Shown piece after piece: positions 8,175 to 17,100 of a DNA stretch of 44,811 bases. Within the stretch, counting starts at the first letter, position 1. Each line of letters opens with the position of its first letter. A model generated the notes under the pieces. That model saw only the letters and a program-made list of their open reading frames with translations, searched no databases and was not told the DNA's origin. Made by a program: the position numbers and the translations under genes. This stretch comes from Clostridia bacterium (lineage in GTDB: Bacteria; Bacillota; Clostridia; Oscillospirales; CAG-272), in NCBI GenBank assembly GCA_017520505.1, contig JAFXFN010000022.1, positions 1 through 44,811 on the forward strand. Reading direction: 5' to 3'.

Positions 8175-8659
8175 TAAAAAAATATAAATTCAACATATAC
8201 GACATTCTGATAATTGCAATGGTCGCACTTTGTGTTATGGGAATTATGTTCCGTGAAAATATTTCCGACAGCATTTCAAAAACCGTATACAACGATACGG
8301 CGAACATTCAATTTCAAGTCAAGGAAGCTGACGGGGATATCATATCATCGGTAAGCGCAGGCGATGTATTCTACTTTGAAAACGGTGCGGAATTCGGCAC
8401 TCTGCTTGAGGGGTATTCCTACAAAAATTCAACCGTATATGAAAACGTACAAGGCACACCCGAAATGACACCAAGCCCCGAAAAATATGACATTACGGGA
8501 AGCTTTTTATCAAACGGAAGATTCACCGACAACGGCTTTCTCTGCGGTACAGAGAAGATATTTATAAATTCCGAAATAAAGCTGCACTCGAAAAATGCGC
8601 TTTTAATAATCAAGGTAACCGAAATTGAAACCGCTATAAATGGAAATAACGAGCAATAA
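8171..8659 (+). CDS. DUF4330-like single-pass membrane protein B
   Basis: A 162-residue protein, one membrane segment at residues 10-27 after K-F-N-I-Y-D-I, then an outer domain with a V-K-E-A-D-G-D-I-I stretch and a G-D-V-F-Y motif. It overlaps the upstream relative by ATGA and is the last gene of the rimM operon. Its likeness to the preceding protein suggests a local duplication that may form a heteromer. A short GGAA/TTCC stem with a T-rich tail after the stop (8661-8685) is only a weak terminator. Confidence 0.65.
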   Translation: MIKKYKFNIYDILIIAMVALCVMGIMFRENISDSISKTVYNDTANIQFQVKEADGDIISSVSAGDVFYFENGAEFGTLLEGYSYKNSTVYENVQGTPEMTPSPEKYDITGSFLSNGRFTDNGFLCGTEKIFINSEIKLHSKNALLIIKVTEIETAINGNNEQ

Positions 8660-8734
8660 TGGAATTTAATTCCTTTAATTTTTCACTAAAGTTAAAAAAA
8701 ATATAAAAAAATCAAAAATAATGCAAAATAGCTA

Positions 8735-8763
8735 TTGATTTTTCTGATATTATTTGATATAAT
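8735..8763 (+). promoter_or_regulatory. Promoter for HPr
   Basis: TTGATT (8735-8740) and a perfect TATAAT (8758-8763) separated by 17 nt. The start codon is 68 nt downstream, leaving a leader with no obvious structure. Confidence 0.7.
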
Positions 8764-8830
8764 TACGCAAAATGATAATTTATTTAAACGCAATTTAAAC
8801 AATCGTATATTCTGGATAGGAGTTAAAGTT

Positions 8831-9094
8831 ATGATATCTCGTGATATTACAGTACGTATTTGTGTGGGTCTTCACGCACGTCCCGCAACATTTTTCATTC
8901 AAAAGGCTAACTCATACAAATGTTCAATTTGGGTTGAGAAAGATGAACGCCGTGTAAACGCAAAGAGTTTGCTTGGTGTACTTTCCCTCGGCATCACAAA
9001 AGATTCTGTTATTACTCTTATTGCAGACGGTGCCGACGAGGTTGAAGCACTCAACGGTCTTGAAGAGCTTATTGAAAGCGGTCTTTCCGACTAA
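8831..9094 (+). CDS. ptsH: HPr-family phosphocarrier protein
   Basis: An 87-residue HPr. His15 in G-L-H-A-R-P-A is the site phosphorylated by enzyme I, and Ser46 in A-K-S-L-L-G-V is the site used by HPr kinase in Firmicutes, so both transport and catabolite-control roles remain possible. I start at 8831 rather than at the upstream in-frame ATG (8735) because AGGAG lies 8 nt before it, the family length fits, and the extension overlaps the promoter. No enzyme I or PTS permease is nearby. Confidence 0.92.
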   Translation: MISRDITVRICVGLHARPATFFIQKANSYKCSIWVEKDERRVNAKSLLGVLSLGITKDSVITLIADGADEVEALNGLEELIESGLSD

Positions 9095-9111
9095 TCGTTT
9101 TTTGAATTTAC

Positions 9112-9186
9112 AGGCGAAAATCGTAGTTATCGGCGTATTTCAGTTTACTGTGTAATACGCTTTGCGATTTTTGCCTTTTATTTTTT
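9112..9186 (+). terminator. Two-stem terminator after HPr
   Basis: An outer stem AGGCGAAAATCG/CGATTTTTGCCT (one mismatch) encloses an inner GCGTATT/AATACGC stem, and TTTATTTTTT follows. It lies between the HPr stop and uvrC, and the uvrC ribosome site begins directly after the T-run. Confidence 0.7.
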
Positions 9187-9200
9187 ACAGGAGGATGTCA

Positions 9201-11036
9201 ATGAAAAATTCAAGAATAGAATATCTTTTGTCAAAGGCATCTTCCTTGCCTAAACGCCCCGGCGTTTACATTATGAAGGACGCCGCAGGTAATGTTATTT
9301 ACGTAGGAAAATCAAAGGTACTGAAAAACCGTGTGAGTCAGTATTTCCATTCGGGTTCGCACGGTGTGAAAACCGACAGAATGGTGCGCTCGGTGCACGA
9401 TTTTGACTACATTCTCTGTGACACGGAGATAGAAGCACTTGCGCTTGAAAACAGCAAAATAAAACAATATGAGCCCAAGTATAACATAAAGCTTAAGGAT
9501 GACAAAAGCTATCCTTATATCGAGCTTACAAAGGAAGAATTTCCGAAGCTTATAATTACAAGAAAAAGAAAGGCTGACGGAGGAATCTATTTCGGGCCTT
9601 ATTCAAGCGCACAGACCGCAAGAAAGATACTCAAAACCGTCGGCTCTATCTACGGCTTTCCGTCTTGTAACAAGGTTTTCCCCCGTGATATAGGCAAGGG
9701 CCGTCCGTGCCTTAACAGCCAGATAGGCAGATGCTTGGCTCCCTGCTCGGGAAAAATCTCAGCCGAGGAATACAGAACGCTCACAGACGGTGTTCAAGCA
9801 GTTCTTAAAGGCGACATCACGGGTGCTAAACGTATGCTTGAAGAAAAAATGATGCAGGCATCTGACAATTTTGCATTTGAGGCGGCGGCAAAGTACAGGG
9901 ACAGAATATATGCGCTTGAATCGCTTTACAAGCGTCAAAAGGTCGTGGCATCTCCCGATGATGATTACGACATAATAGGAATTTACAGAGGCGAGCCTGT
10001 AAGTGTTATTTCCGTGTTTTATGTAAGAGGCGGACTTATTTCTGACACGGAAAGCTTCAACATCGGCTCGTTTGCTATCGACATCGACGACGAAATAGAA
10101 GCATTTATCTGTGATATATATGAGAAAAGAGACACCGTACCCCGTGAAGTTATAATCTCAGACGGTATTTTTTCGGAGGTAACGACTGCGCTTCCCGAAT
10201 ATCTTGAAAAAATAAGAGGAAAAAGCGTTACCGTTTCTTATCCTCAAAGAGGAAAGAAAAAGGAATTATGCCGACTTGTATGCGATAACGCACGTCAGCA
10301 CGCTTTACAGTACGAGGCTGAAGCTGTTAAAAACGACCGTATTCTTTTTGATCTTGCTTCTTCCCTTGCATTGCAGGTAATTCCCGAAAGAATTGAATGT
10401 TATGACATTTCAAACTACGGTGACAACAACATCACCGCAGGTATGATAGTATGCGAAAACGCTCGGCTGAAAAAGAGCGACTACCGTGTTTTTAATATCA
10501 AATCGTCAGACGGTCAGGACGACTACGCTTCAATGCGTGAAGCGCTTGAAAGACGAATGAGAAATTATGAGGAAAAGACACAAGGCTTTGAAAAGCTCCC
10601 CGATCTCATTTTACTTGACGGCGGTGAGTCACACGTCAGAACTATAACGTCGCTTTTTGAGCAGCTCGGCTATGACGTTCCCGTTTTCGGTATGGTAAAG
10701 GACGAATATCACAAAACACGTGCAATTACAAACGGATACGATGAAATATCGCTTTCGAGAACAGATGCGCTTTTTGTGTTCATTTACAAACTTCAAGAAG
10801 AGGTTCACCGCTTCACGATAACGAAAATGAAAAACGCAAAGCGCAAAACGCTGAGATCCTCACATCTTACAAACATCAAAGGTGTGGGAGATAAAAAGGC
10901 ATCGCTTATTTTTGAAAAATTCGAAACGCTTGAAGCGCTTAAAGCAGCAAGTGTTGACGAAATAGAAGAAGTCAAGGGTATAAACCGCACGACTGCCGAA
11001 GCAATATACGAATTTTTGCACGGAGGCGGAAAATGA
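9201..11036 (+). CDS. uvrC: UvrABC excinuclease subunit C
   Basis: UvrC makes both incisions in nucleotide excision repair. The 611-residue protein has the N-terminal GIY-YIG nuclease (G-V-Y at 21-23, Y-V-G at 34-36), the cysteine cluster near residues 155-180, a UVR helix pair (F-A-A-K-Y-R-D-R-I near 230), the RNase H-like nuclease (Y-D-I-S-N, L-D-G-G, and K-D-E-Y-H) and C-terminal helix-hairpin-helix motifs. AGGAGG sits 6 nt before the ATG at 9201. The ATG two codons earlier abuts the AGGAGG and is unlikely. It overlaps ecfT by 4 nt. Confidence 0.96.
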   Translation: MKNSRIEYLLSKASSLPKRPGVYIMKDAAGNVIYVGKSKVLKNRVSQYFHSGSHGVKTDRMVRSVHDFDYILCDTEIEALALENSKIKQYEPKYNIKLKDDKSYPYIELTKEEFPKLIITRKRKADGGIYFGPYSSAQTARKILKTVGSIYGFPSCNKVFPRDIGKGRPCLNSQIGRCLAPCSGKISAEEYRTLTDGVQAVLKGDITGAKRMLEEKMMQASDNFAFEAAAKYRDRIYALESLYKRQKVVASPDDDYDIIGIYRGEPVSVISVFYVRGGLISDTESFNIGSFAIDIDDEIEAFICDIYEKRDTVPREVIISDGIFSEVTTALPEYLEKIRGKSVTVSYPQRGKKKELCRLVCDNARQHALQYEAEAVKNDRILFDLASSLALQVIPERIECYDISNYGDNNITAGMIVCENARLKKSDYRVFNIKSSDGQDDYASMREALERRMRNYEEKTQGFEKLPDLILLDGGESHVRTITSLFEQLGYDVPVFGMVKDEYHKTRAITNGYDEISLSRTDALFVFIYKLQEEVHRFTITKMKNAKRKTLRSSHLTNIKGVGDKKASLIFEKFETLEALKAASVDEIEEVKGINRTTAEAIYEFLHGGGK

Positions 11037-11896
11037 GGGGCTTTGATTCATTAAATCCCATAACGGCTTTAATATACTACCTTTTCGCTATTTGCATACC
11101 GATGTTCACGCTTGACCCCATTATCGCACTGATTTCAATTTCAACATCGGTTTTGTTCGATATTCTTTTACAAAAAAGAATGGGCGGAAAATATATATTC
11201 GTATTTCTTTTGTTTTTGATTTCATCGCTCATAAATCCGATTTTCAACCAAAACGGTGTGACGGTACTGCTTTTTATAAACGACACGCCGATAACGCTTG
11301 AAGCGCTTGTTTACGGTATATTTTCTTCTCTTACGCTTGTGAGTGTCATTGTTTGGTTTTTCACTTTTTCAAGTGTTATGACATCGGAAAAGTTAATTTA
11401 TATTTTCGGCAGAATATCACCGAAAACAGCGCTTGTAATTTCTATGGCCTTACGGTTTGTGCCTTTGTTTTTGAAAAATTACAAGAAGACCGAAAATGCG
11501 CTGAAATGTACGGGGCTTTACGATACCGATTCACTTTTCGGCACGTTAAGGCTTAAAATACGTGCATTTTCTGCCCTTTTGACACAGTCTACCGAATACG
11601 GAATAATAACGGCTGACAGTATGGAGATGCGTGGGTACGGCAAAGGAAAAAGAACATTTTTCTCACTTTACAAATTCGGCATTACCGATACGGTTTTCTC
11701 ACTCGGAGTTATCTTTTTCGGTATTCTTTGTCTTTGCACGCTGAACGGCGTGCAGTTTTATCCAACGCTTTTTGAAAAAGAACTGATTTATTCAAACGTA
11801 ATTTCTTACATATCATATTTTATATTGGCTGTAACGCCGTCAATTTTAACAGTATCGGAGGGGATAAGATGGAAATACTTACTGTCAAAAATCTAA
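11033..11896 (+). CDS. ecfT: ECF transporter transmembrane subunit EcfT
   Basis: EcfT is the scaffold of energy-coupling-factor vitamin importers and links the ATPases to the substrate-binding S component. The 287-residue protein has about five to six membrane segments and the cytoplasmic coupling motif M-E-M-R-G-Y-G, a variant of the A-R-G signature. It overlaps uvrC by ATGA and the ATPase gene by 28 nt, so the transporter is translationally chained to a DNA repair gene. Confidence 0.9.
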   Translation: MRGFDSLNPITALIYYLFAICIPMFTLDPIIALISISTSVLFDILLQKRMGGKYIFVFLLFLISSLINPIFNQNGVTVLLFINDTPITLEALVYGIFSSLTLVSVIVWFFTFSSVMTSEKLIYIFGRISPKTALVISMALRFVPLFLKNYKKTENALKCTGLYDTDSLFGTLRLKIRAFSALLTQSTEYGIITADSMEMRGYGKGKRTFFSLYKFGITDTVFSLGVIFFGILCLCTLNGVQFYPTLFEKELIYSNVISYISYFILAVTPSILTVSEGIRWKYLLSKI

Positions 11897-13458
11897 AATT
11901 TTCTTACCCTCTTTCAAGCAAGGCAACGATTGACGGTATAGATTTTTCTGTTAAAAAAGGTGAGTTTATTCTTTTATGCGGCGCTGTCGGCGTCGGAAAA
12001 TCCACTCTTTTGCGTACACTCATTCCCGAAATAAGACCTGTAGGTGAAATATCGGGTGACATACATATCAATGACGGCTTGCGTATCGGGTATATATGCC
12101 AAAATCCCGAAGAACAGATAGTGACGGATAAGGTATATCACGAAATCGCCTTTGCGCTTGAAAACCTCGGATATGACAACGCCTTCATCAAAAGACGAAC
12201 AGCGGAGGTATCATCCTACTTCGGGCTTGATTCCGTCCTTTTCGAGGATTGCTCATCGCTTTCGGGCGGACAGAAGCAGCTACTCAACCTTGCATCTGCC
12301 ATGGCTCAAAGCCCCGATGTACTTATTCTGGACGAGCCGACCTCAAGACTTGATCCTGTGTCGTGTGAAAAATTTTTCTCCGTCCTTACAAAGCTCAAAA
12401 ATGACCTTGACTGCACCGTTATAATTGCGGAGCATAACGTTTCGGAGCTTCTTGCGGTTTGTGACCGTATATGCATAATGGACGGCGGAAAAATAATATT
12501 TGACGGTGAACAAAATGACGCTTTGCCAATTTTGGCAAAATATAAGCCCCTGCAAAATGCCCTGCCTGCACCCCTGCGCCTTTACGGAGCATTTGACATT
12601 GACACGACACCGCCGCTTACAATGAAAGAGGGACGTAAATTTTTAAACGAATATTTTATCCCATCAGATGAAGACGAGGAAATACCCGAATTCAAATATA
12701 CGTCAAAGGCATTAGAAGCAGAAAATATATATTTCCGATATTCAAAGAGCGGCAAAGACGTGCTTTTTGATTTCTCTCTTGACGTTTACGAGGGTGAAAT
12801 ACTGTTTTTGCTCGGCGCAAACGCCTCAGGTAAATCAACAGCGCTTTCCGTTTTGTCGGGGATCTTAAAGCCTTACTGCGGAAAAATAAAGGTATTCGGC
12901 AAAAAAATCAAGGAATACGGCGCATCGCTTTACAAAACACTTACGTATCTTCCCCAAGAGCCACGCTGTCTTTTCACACACGATACCGTGAAAAAGGAGC
13001 TTGACGAGGTTAATTTTCAAAAGGATTCGTTTCCTTATGATTTCACACCCATTCTTGACTCTCACCCATACGATATTTCGGGCGGTCAAGCTCAGCTTCT
13101 TGCACTTGCAAAGGCTGTGTCGGGCACCCGTAGGATAGTTTTGCTTGATGAGCCTACAAGCTCACTCGACCATTATATGATAAGTCAAGTGACAGAGGTA
13201 ATAAAATCATTGAATGCTGACGGCATAACGTTCATTATTGTCAGCCACGACCTTGATTTTGCCGCAGAATGTGCCGACAGATGCACGCTTATGTTTGCAG
13301 GCTCACCCTGTGCGCCCGAGCATCCGAGAAAATTCTTTTCGGGAAGCTCGTTTTACTCTACGAAAATAAATACGCTTTTGCGTAATCACTACAAAAGCGC
13401 CGTGACATTTGACGATGCCGTAAAGCTTATGGAGGAAAACAGACGTGCAAAAATATAA
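11869..13458 (+). CDS. ecfA: Fused double ATPase of an ECF transporter
   Basis: A 529-residue protein in which both nucleotide-binding subunits (EcfA1 and EcfA2 equivalents) are in one chain. Domain 1: Walker A G38-A-V-G-V-G-K-S, signature L-S-G-G-Q-K-Q, Walker B L-I-L-D-E-P-T. A linker follows at about 240-285. Domain 2: Walker A G-A-N-A-S-G-K-S-T, signature S-G-G-Q-A-Q, Walker B V-L-L-D-E-P-T. Both Q-loops are visible (C-Q-N-P-E-E-Q and L-P-Q-E). Fused ATPases are common in Clostridia. It overlaps its neighbours on both sides. Confidence 0.93.
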   Translation: MEILTVKNLKFSYPLSSKATIDGIDFSVKKGEFILLCGAVGVGKSTLLRTLIPEIRPVGEISGDIHINDGLRIGYICQNPEEQIVTDKVYHEIAFALENLGYDNAFIKRRTAEVSSYFGLDSVLFEDCSSLSGGQKQLLNLASAMAQSPDVLILDEPTSRLDPVSCEKFFSVLTKLKNDLDCTVIIAEHNVSELLAVCDRICIMDGGKIIFDGEQNDALPILAKYKPLQNALPAPLRLYGAFDIDTTPPLTMKEGRKFLNEYFIPSDEDEEIPEFKYTSKALEAENIYFRYSKSGKDVLFDFSLDVYEGEILFLLGANASGKSTALSVLSGILKPYCGKIKVFGKKIKEYGASLYKTLTYLPQEPRCLFTHDTVKKELDEVNFQKDSFPYDFTPILDSHPYDISGGQAQLLALAKAVSGTRRIVLLDEPTSSLDHYMISQVTEVIKSLNADGITFIIVSHDLDFAAECADRCTLMFAGSPCAPEHPRKFFSGSSFYSTKINTLLRNHYKSAVTFDDAVKLMEENRRAKI

Positions 13459-14125
13459 AAAAGCATCTGTTATCATTAAGCTTTTAATCGTTTTTTTACT
13501 TATTCCCTGCACCATTCTTTCGGGAATATTCATTTTCAAAGAAAAGCATCACGCTTACATTACCACGGCGGTGAGCATTCTGACGCTCTTGCTGTTTTAT
13601 ATGGGCTTTGAGCAAAAAAAAATAACGACACGCAGACTTGTGCTGTGCGCCGTTATGACGTGCCTTTCGGTTGTCGGACGGTTTATTCCGTTTTTAAAGC
13701 CGACATCAGCGCTTACCGTCATTTCAGCCATTTATCTCGGACCTGAATCGGGATTTCTCGTAGGCTCGCTTTCAGCTCTTATATCAAACTTTTATTTCGG
13801 TCACGGCCCTTGGTCACCCCATCAGATGTTTGCCTGGGGTATCATCGGATTTACCGCAGGACTTTTGTCAAAGCCGCTTGAAAAAAGCCGTGCCTTTTTG
13901 CTTTTATACGGCGGTGTTTCGGGGATTTTATATTCCTTACTGCTTGACGTCTGGACGGTGCTTTGGTATAACGGAGGCTTTAATTTAACGCTTTATAAAG
14001 CCGCCATTATAACTTCAGCACCGCACACGCTTCTTTATGCCGTGTCAAACGTACTGTTTTTATTTATTTTGTATCCGTCTTTTTCTTCAAGGCTGAAACG
14101 GATAAAAATAAAATACGGCATTTAA
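13445..14125 (+). CDS. ECF transporter S component
   Basis: The substrate-specific membrane subunit of the ECF importer, 226 residues with about six to seven membrane segments and a conserved G-x-x-x-G-F-L-V-G-x-L-S-A-L-I-S-N core followed by F-G-x-G-P-W-S-P-x-Q-M-F-A-W-G. This core resembles S components often assigned to cobalamin-type or uncharacterised vitamins in Clostridia, but I cannot decide the substrate. The two N-terminal segments before residue 60 are an addition to the core. No riboswitch is visible upstream of the operon that would name the vitamin. Confidence 0.85.
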   Translation: MQKYKKASVIIKLLIVFLLIPCTILSGIFIFKEKHHAYITTAVSILTLLLFYMGFEQKKITTRRLVLCAVMTCLSVVGRFIPFLKPTSALTVISAIYLGPESGFLVGSLSALISNFYFGHGPWSPHQMFAWGIIGFTAGLLSKPLEKSRAFLLLYGGVSGILYSLLLDVWTVLWYNGGFNLTLYKAAIITSAPHTLLYAVSNVLFLFILYPSFSSRLKRIKIKYGI

Positions 14126-17100
14126 TTATTCGTATGGTCTTCACCGTCAAAAGGGTATATGACTTCACTTATTTCATTTGAATGAATGGTGTAGGCTGTA
14201 CCCTTTTTTCTTATCTTCAGCGTGAATGCTTTATCGGTTTTGGGATTTAAAGTAAATCCGTATTCGGTTTCATTATACCCCAAAAGCTCCTCAAGCACGG
14301 CTGTAAAATACCAGCCTGCCGCACCTGTATACCAGCTCCAGCCACAGCGTGCAGGGGTATAGTCATTACTGTAAACATCGCCTGCAAACACGTATGGCTC
14401 GCCTTTATATTTTTGGTAAAGCTCGTCATTTTCGCATCTGATAAGAGGATTGAGCAAGCGCAGTATCTGATAGCCTCGATCGTACATACCGCCTTTAAAA
14501 AAGCCGATAGCACCCCAAACAGCACCGTGCGTATACTGTCCGCCGTTTTCACGTATTCCTGCAGGGTAGTCGCATATATATCCCGCATACTTTGATTTTT
14601 CATCAAACGGCGGTTTAAAAAGCAAAAGCTGTTTATTTTTTTCATCGTAAAGTCTTTCCCACACGGTGTCAAGGGCACTCATCACCCGTTTTTCATCCGC
14701 TGCATTCATTGCGGCAAAGGCTTGCGGAAGAATGTCAACGTCACACCCGCCTACACTTCCAAGAACCGATCCGTCAGAATACGTGCCTCTTATATAATAT
14801 TTGCCGTTAAAAGCAAAATTTTCTATATTTTCGTACAGCCTATGCGCCATAAGGCTGTACTTTTCTTTTCCCTCTTTGTCGCATATCTTATCGGCAAGAT
14901 ACGCCATATCAAGAAGAACACCGTACAAAAACCAGCCGAGCCACACACTTTCACCGCCGACAGAATCCATTCCGTCGTTCCAGTCACCGCTTCCGAATAA
15001 AGGAATTCCGCGTTCACTGTATTTTACCGTTTCGACAGCACGCACGCAGTGCATATAAAGGCTTTCTTTTATATCAGAACGCACCAAAACTTCATATCTG
15101 TCCTTTTCGTTTTCCGAAAGCGGTGAAGATCTCAAATAACTTATCGGCGTAAACAGCACCGAATCGTCTGCTGTCAGTCTTATATATCTTGCCGTGACGT
15201 ATATGAGCCACAGCATATCATCGGAGCATCTCGTGCGTATTCCTTTTTCCGTTTTTCCGGTATGCCACCAATGCGTGACGTCGCCCTCCTCATACTGGTG
15301 CGAGGCGCACAAAAGTATATGCTCTCGTGCTGTTTCGGCAGATGAATACATCACGCATATCATATCCTGAAGCTGATCACGGAAGCCGTAAGCCCCGCCG
15401 TTCTGATAAAATCCGCATCTTGCGTATACACGGCAGTATAGTGCCTGATATTTTGAAAATCTGTTGAATATGACGTCAAAATCAAAGTCACCCGTATCAA
15501 GCTCAAATACGTCAAGATATGCTTCAACCGATTCCTTGCAAAGCCTTCGTACACTGTTATACTGTATCGGAGCATCTTCTTTGACACCGAGGGAAAAATA
15601 AACGGCACAAGATGACTTCGGGGGAATTTTGACAGGACATCTGACAGAGCCTGATACCCCGTCAAATGCACTTATTTTTCCGCTTGGCGAATACAAAATG
15701 CAATCACCCGCGTCATCGCTGTAAGCGTTTACCACCCTTAAAGTATTTTCGCTTTTTCTTGCAAAAAGCCTTCCGTTTTTGCTTGTTTTCTCGCCTAAAA
15801 CAAAATCGGCTTTATACGCAAGCTCGCAGTATACAGATGTGTTTTTGTAATTTGTAAGTGCTACACGCGAAAGCTTTCTTTCGTTTTTTCCGTCGATAAT
15901 CACGCAAATTTCATACAGTATACCGTTTATCTTTCCCGTATATTTTGCTTCATAAAATCCGAATTCCGTCTTTTCCGCCCATTCGGTAAGACCGTAAAGT
16001 CTTCCGTCCGTGTGCAAAAATATTTCCTCGCAGTTTATATTCAGCACATCGTTTTCAAAGCTTGTAAGCTTCCCCATTCTACAGTTTTCGTGCCAGGTGA
16101 AGCCAAGTGAGTTTTGTGTCAAAAGCGTGCCGAATGTATCAGACGCATATACAAAGCTCCAAGGTAAGACTCCTTTTCCGTTTGTTATGCTTACACCGTC
16201 ACGACTCACCTCGTACGCTCTGTCAGATTCGTGCTTTTTCATCGCACGTGCACCGGGAAGTACGTTTTTTTCCTCTCTTTCCGGGTAAAATGACACATCG
16301 GAAAACAACATTCTTTCTTCTTCCGTAGTACACTCGACTGCAAAAATACCGTACCTACGCCCCACAAGCGGCAAAACACCTGCCATTTTAAATATCTCGT
16401 AAAGACGTTTTTTGACATTTCTATGGTATTTATCTTCCTCACGGTAAAGTATCACCGTATCGTATCTATGCCCCTTTATGAGCAGCGTGCGGTGGGTATA
16501 GATAACCTTTAAAAGCTTTTCGGGAGGAATTTTCAAAATAAATTCATCCGTCAAATCAAGTGTCAGTATCGGGTTATCTCCCGATATGCCGTATTTCCAT
16601 AACGCTTCGATGCCGATATGTGATTTTATCCGTCTTTCACTTTCAAATGCACGGCGGTTTAAAAGCGCACTTACTATACTTTCGTCCGAATATGCACAAT
16701 GAAGCTGTGAAAGATACAGCTTTTTTATACCGTTTTTGTTTTTCTGTGAAAGTGAACCTTGCGCACTTGCCGACTTTATATCATCAATTACGCCTTGTTC
16801 GCTCACGCCAACAGACATAAGCAAAAAGAAATGCTTCATTTCTGTTTTGATTATAACAAAAGGTGTGACGGGACAGATATATTCGGTATCTGCTTTTGAC
16901 GGCAAAAGCTCCTTATAAATAAGCTCATCTTTATCATACAACACTATATTATCGGCTGACACATCGTATTCAAACGGTGATATTTTTTCCCCGTCACATA
17001 CAGCTACGGCAAAATAGACGTCGCTTCCCTTTTTATGCGACTTCTTTTTTAATATCAGTATACCGTCTTTTGTTTTCGCCGTTACAAAAAGCCTCGAATA

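Noticed and set aside
8661..8685. Terminator after the DUF4330 pair
   Set aside because: The stem is only 4-5 bp of A/T-rich sequence; too weak to list as a feature.
9195..9200. uvrC start at ATG 9195
   Set aside because: It abuts the AGGAGG with no spacer; ATG 9201 has a 6-nt spacer.
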